Shown here piece by piece: positions 53,001-59,000 of a DNA stretch of 64,000 nucleotides (positions within the stretch are counted from its first letter, which is position 1; each line of letters begins with the position of its first letter). A program made the position numbers and the translations under genes. This DNA is from Liolophura sinensis. Its lineage: Eukaryota > Mollusca > Polyplacophora > Chitonida > Chitonidae. The DNA lies in contig NC_088297.1 of assembly GCF_032854445.1 (NCBI RefSeq), forward strand, positions 26,717,915-26,781,914. Reading direction: 5' to 3'. The notes beneath the pieces were generated by a model, which was not told the DNA's origin, did not search any database, and saw only the letters and a program-made list of their open reading frames with translations.

Positions 53001-56000
53001 TATAACTTATTCAGACAATTCCATTAAATGGAATATTTTGGCATTCTAGAAAAGTACATGGAATTGGAAAACACAATCTTAAACCCAGATAATCCAAAAC
53101 TTGTACATTTATGTTGGACAGTGATGAAGTAGAACCCGGGCCTGTGTCAAAACGGGCAAAGCTTGATGACAGCTTGGAGGGTGGAATTGCAGACCTTACC
53201 AAGGCCAAGGTCACTGAGGTCAGTTATCAAGTACACATCTGCCTTCTAACACGGGCATCGCAAAACTTTTTGACGTTTCAGAATAACATTTAGGTTTCAG
53301 ATTTTTATGCCATGAGATACATGTATGGTGTAACATATTCCTCTAAGGACTTTCTTAAAGTTCAAAAGTTTACTGCAGCAAAGACAACACAACATGCACG
53401 GGAGAAGCCATGTTGAAGGGCGAGATAACAAGGTAACCACGGGTCATCTGTAATTGACCATGTTTTAAAAGATCATACACGACTTTTATTTCAAAGATGA
53501 TTCAAACATTACAGTGTGAAATATCTGTGCCAATTTACTGGTATTGATATGCCCTGTCCATTGCTTTTTGTTCATCAGGTAGGCCTAGGTCACACCTGTA
53601 GAGGCATTCAGAACTCTCATCCATTGCTCATTGTTTCTTCTCTCATCATGTGGGCTCATCTATGGAGGACTTCAGAACTCTCACCATTGCTCATTGTGTT
53701 TTTATTTAGCATGTGGTAGACTTCAGAGCTCTTATCCATTTCTCCTTATTGTTTATTTTTGTCTCAGGTGGGCCCAGTCACAGCTATGGAGAACTTCAGA
53801 GGTCTCGTCCATTGTTCATTGTTTTTCTTCTTTCATGTGGGCCCAGTCAAATCTGTGGAAGACTTCAGAACTCTCATCCATTTCTCCTTATTGTTTATTT
53901 TTGTCTCAGGTGGGCCCAGTCACAGCTATGGAGAACTTCAGAGGTCTCGTCCATTGTTCATTGTTTTTCTTCTCTCATGTGGGCCCAGTCAAATCTGTGG
54001 TAGACTTCAGAACTCTCATCCATTTCTCCTTATTGTTTATTTTTGTCTCAGGTGGGCCCAGTCACAGCTATGGAGAACTTCAGAGGTCTCGTCCATTGTT
54101 CATTGTTTTTCTTCTTTCATGTGGGCCCAGTCAAATCTGTGGACGACTTCAGAACTCTCATCCATTTCTCCTTATTGTTTATTTTTGTCTCAGGTGGGCC
54201 CAGTCACAGCTATGGAGAACTTCAGAGGTCTCATCCATTGTTCATTGTTTTTCTTCTCTCATGTGGGCCCAGTCAAATCTGTGGTAGACTTCAGAGCTCT
54301 TATCCATTTCTCCTTATTGTTTATTTTTGTCTCAGGTGGGCCCAGTCACAGCTATGGAGAACTTCAGAGGTCTCATCCATTGTTCATTGTTTTTCTTCTC
54401 TCATGTGGGCCCAGTCAAATCTGTGGAAGACTTCAGAACTCTCATCTATTTCTCCTTATTGTTTATTTTTGTCTCAGGTGGGCCCAGTCACAGCTATGGA
54501 GAACTTCAGAGGTCTCGTCCATTGTTCATTGTTTTTCTTCTCTCATGTGGGCCCAGTCAGATCTGTGGACGACTTCAGAGCTCTTATCCATTTCTCCTTA
54601 TTGTTTATTTTTGTCTCAGGTGGGCCCAGTCACAGCTATGGAGAACTTCAGAGGTCTCATCCATTGTTCATTGTTTTTCTTCTTTCATGTGGGCCCAGTC
54701 AAATCTGTGGAAGACTTCAGAACTCTCATCTATTTCTCCTTATTGTTTATTTTTGTCTCAGGTGGGCCCAGTCACAGCTATGGAGAACTTCAGAGGTCTC
54801 GTCCATTGTTCATTGTTTTTCTTCTCTCATGTGGGCCCAGTCAGATCTGTGGTAGACTTCAGAGCTCTTATCCATTTCTCCTTATTGTTTATTTTTGTCT
54901 CAGGTGGGCCCAGTCACAGCTATGGAGAAATTCAGAGGTCTCATCCATTGTTCATTGTTTTTCTTCTTTCATGTGGGCCCAGTCAAATCTGTGGAAGACT
55001 TCAGAACTCTCATCCATTTCTCCTTATTGTTTATTTTTGTCTCAGGTGGGCCCAGTCACAGCTATGGAGAACTTCAGAGGTCTCATCCATTGTTCATTGT
55101 TTTTCTTCTTTCATGTGGGCCCAGTCAAATCTGTGGAAGACTTCAGAACTCTCATCCATTGCTCATTGTTTTTTTTGTCTCAGGTGGGCTCAGTTACACC
55201 TGTGGAAGACTTCAGAACTCTCATCGCAAGTAAAGATGAAGATTTGTTTGAGAAAGGTGAAATAATTATCAGATCGCAGGTTGCTAATTTAACCGTTTTA
55301 ATTTTGGTAAATTTATCTTTACACCAACAGTATGAAATCCATATAAATGTACTTGAAGGTTCTGAAGTCATTTGCTAATTGTAGTTCATCTTTGTTTTTC
55401 TTCGCTATAAATGTAAGCAATCCATATAGCTTTTAGAGTCAGTTTAGGATTGGAGTGATTTCATCTTCACTTGAATTTTTTATTTGATTGGTGTTTTACA
55501 CCGGTCTCAAGAATATTTCACTTATACGACGGCAGCTTGCATTATGATGGGAGGAAACCAGAGGCCGGGAGAAACCCACAACCATCCGCAGGTTGCTGAC
55601 AGATCTTCCCATATACGGCCAGAGAGGAAGGCAGTATGAGGTGGACTTGAACTCACAGCGACTGCATTGGGGAGAGGCTCCTGGGTCATTACACTACACT
55701 AATGCGCAAACCAACTGAGCCACGGAGGCTCCATCTTCACTTGAATGATTTTTGGAAATTCATCTTTGCTCTAAAAGTCTATGTACAGGTGGTTTATGAC
55801 TTTATTTCTTGCACCCATTGTGGCTGGCTACTTAGTGTATGATATGTTGACAGTACAGACACCATGGGATGGCGTTTAGCAATTTAGCTGTTAATTTAAG
55901 CATGTTTTGATGGTAAACTTAGACACAGGTTTTTACAGCTTGTCACATGAATGTATCACCAAGAATTAGATGCCAAGTGTAGGAATGTAAAGTATATAGC

Positions 56001-59000
56001 AGGTTCCATTTGGGGTTTGTTGTGGCTGGGTTGTGTGTAAAAGACAAAATGCTCATTATGTCACCATGATAATTGATGGTATCAAACAATTTTTAGCTCA
56101 CCTGCACGGAGTAAGGAGAGGTATTGTGAGAGGGGGGGAAAGTGTCTGTTGGTGTCCAGTTGAGCCTTTTTTTTTTTTTTTTTTTTTAGCTACTTTATAA
56201 TGGACTCTCATTTTAGGCTTTTTTTATCTAAGGCATGATAAATGTACTCAGATAAATGTTCTCAAATGAAATTTAATCTTCCTTTAGCTCTTCTGTATTG
56301 GGATTTCATACATGGATTGAAGGTTAAGCTTTGTTATTTTTAACTCCTGTATAATGAGCTGTGATGCATGGATTGAAGGTTAGGCTTTTTAATGTAGCTC
56401 CCTAATGGTAAGTGTACATGCTCACATGGAATTTTACCCTTAGTTTAGCTCCTATGTATTTATTGAACTTTTTTATTGGTTCTAGTTCTATAGGATTGGT
56501 GAATGTTTTTAGTCATTTCGATTGATAGACTTTCAGTGTAAAAATTTACCAGTTACATAAACTTGGCTCTGTTTTTTTGTGGTAAACACATCTTCTCTAG
56601 AAAGCCTCCAGGCAAGGCTGTACACCGGGTCATAGGTAATTAACCTGGTTCTTCCGGCGATTTTGCCAGATTTGTCATCATTCTGTTTTGTGGACTCATT
56701 CTGTTCTCCTGTAAATACAGATCTCTTTTAGCCTTTCATGTAGGGCTAGAGTTTCTTACATAAACACCTGTGTCAAAAGTTTACATCATTTTTGCACTTT
56801 TGTGGTAAACATATTACCTGTAAAAGGCTATCCTCTTACATAATGTTTAAACATACAAATCAGTGCTCTGCAATTTTTATGATAAACATATACTGTCATA
56901 TTTATGACAGTATATAATTTTGACCTTTCTTAATTTGATGGCAAGATCATAGCACTGTCTAGTTAGAGAATAAAATGCATGTATGACGATGTAGCTCTAA
57001 AATTGTGGTGTAGAGGACAGTAACAGAACGTATTACCTCACTTGTACATTATGCAGTTTTTGAACTGCTCATTCAGGCTACCTGCTTGTGTTCTCTGAAT
57101 ACCTTATTGAAAGAAAAGATAACACTGGACCAATTGTATCTGTGTCAATAAAATGTCCCACGTAAATAGATATAGCAGTTCAAAGTAATTTATAACACGC
57201 ACACTGAGAAAATCAGAAGCGCCAATATTTTTCACCAATCGTGTGTCTTATCTGTATACTTGTGAAGGCAGGTGATTCTGTTGATGTCACCCGAGCATTG
57301 TTTTGTCTTTTAGGCTTATGAACGAGGTTTCTCGAACAAGGCACATCACATGGCCTCAGAAGAATTTCAGATTAAAAGTTGATCCAGGCGTGAGAATTTT
57401 CCTCCAATTGGCTGATTTCGGGCTTTTTTCTTTAAAAGTAGAAAAACAAAAGTGACTGATTTCATGAGAACAGGTGTTTGCTAATGCGATTTGGGGCTAG
57501 GATAATGAGAACAGGTGTTGGCTAATGTGATTTGGGGGCAGGATAATGAGAACAGATGTTTGCTAATTTGATGTGTGGGTAGGATAATGAGAACAGGTGT
57601 TTGCTGATATGATGTGGAGGTAGGATAATGAGAACAGATGTTTGCTAATTTGATGTGTGGGTAGGATAATGAGAACAGATGTTTGCTAATGTGATTTGGG
57701 GCTAGGATAATGAGAACAGATGTTAGCTAATGCGATTTGGGGCTAGGATAATGAGAACAGATGTTTGCTAATGTGATGTGTGGGTAGGATAATGAGAACA
57801 GATGTTTGCTAATGTGATTTGGGGCTAGGATAATGAGAACAGATGTTTGCTAATGTGATTTGGGGGTAGGATAATGAGAACAGATGTTTGCTAATGTGAT
57901 TTGGGGGTAGGATAATGAGAACAGATGTTTGCTAATGTGATTTGGGAGTAGGATAATGAGAACAGATGTTTGCTAATGTGATTTGGGTCTAGGATAATGA
58001 GAACAGATGTTTGCTAATGTGATTTGGGGGTAGGATAATGAAAACAGATGTTTGCTAATGTGATTTGGGAGTAGGATAATGAGAACAGATGTTTGCTAAT
58101 TTGATGTGTGGGTAGGATAATGAGAACAGATGTTTGCTATTCTGATTTAGGGGTAGGATATTGAGAACAGGTGTTGGCTAATGTGATTTGGGAGTGGGAT
58201 AATGAGAACAGATGTTTGCTAATTTGATGTGTGGGTAGGATAATGAGAACAGATGTTTGCTAATGTGATTTGGGAGTAGGATAATGAGAACAGGTGTTTG
58301 CTAATGTGATTTGGGGGTAAGATAATGAGAACAGATGTTTGCTAATGTGATTTGGGGGTAGGATAATGAGAACAGATGTTTGCTAATGCGATTTGGGGCT
58401 AGGATAATTGGAACAGATGTTTGCTAATGTGATTTGGGGGTACGATAATGAGAACAGGTGTTTGCTAATGTGATGTGGTGGTAGGATAATGAGAACAGAT
58501 GTTAGCTAATGTGATTTGGGAGTAGGATAATGAGAACAGATGTTTGCTAATTTGATGTGTGGGTAGGATAATGAGAACAGGTGTTTGCTATTGTGATTTA
58601 GGGGTAGAATAATGAGGACAGATGTTTGCCAATGTGATGTGGGTCTAGGATAATGAGGACAGATGTTTGCCAATGTGATGTGGGGGTAGGATAAAGTGTT
58701 TTCAGACTTATTTGAGAAACATCAGACTTTTTCTGAGCATCAATTTTCAAACCTGTTAGTCTATAAGGTTGCCACGCACATGAGAACAAAATTGCTTTGG
58801 CTGTTAAGGTGTGTTTCAACTCTTCTTTCCAAATAATTACATGCACCATTTAATTAGTTGTTCTTTTTTGTTGTTTTTCTTTTGTTAATGGTTCACATTT
58901 CCAGCAGTAAACAAACACTGTAAACATGAAATAACAGAAAATGATACTTTATAATGATAAGAAACAGTGATCATGATATGCCATAGGGAAGGGAACATGT

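Noticed and set aside
53631-55378. Overlapping plus-strand frames up to 539 codons
   Set aside because: They are the 71/142-bp exon 17 junction array read in several frames.
57313-57380. Exon-like stretch after TTTTAG in XRCC5 intron 17
   Set aside because: Exons 17 and 18 join in phase and align with human Ku80 without a gap; the stretch has no conserved residues.
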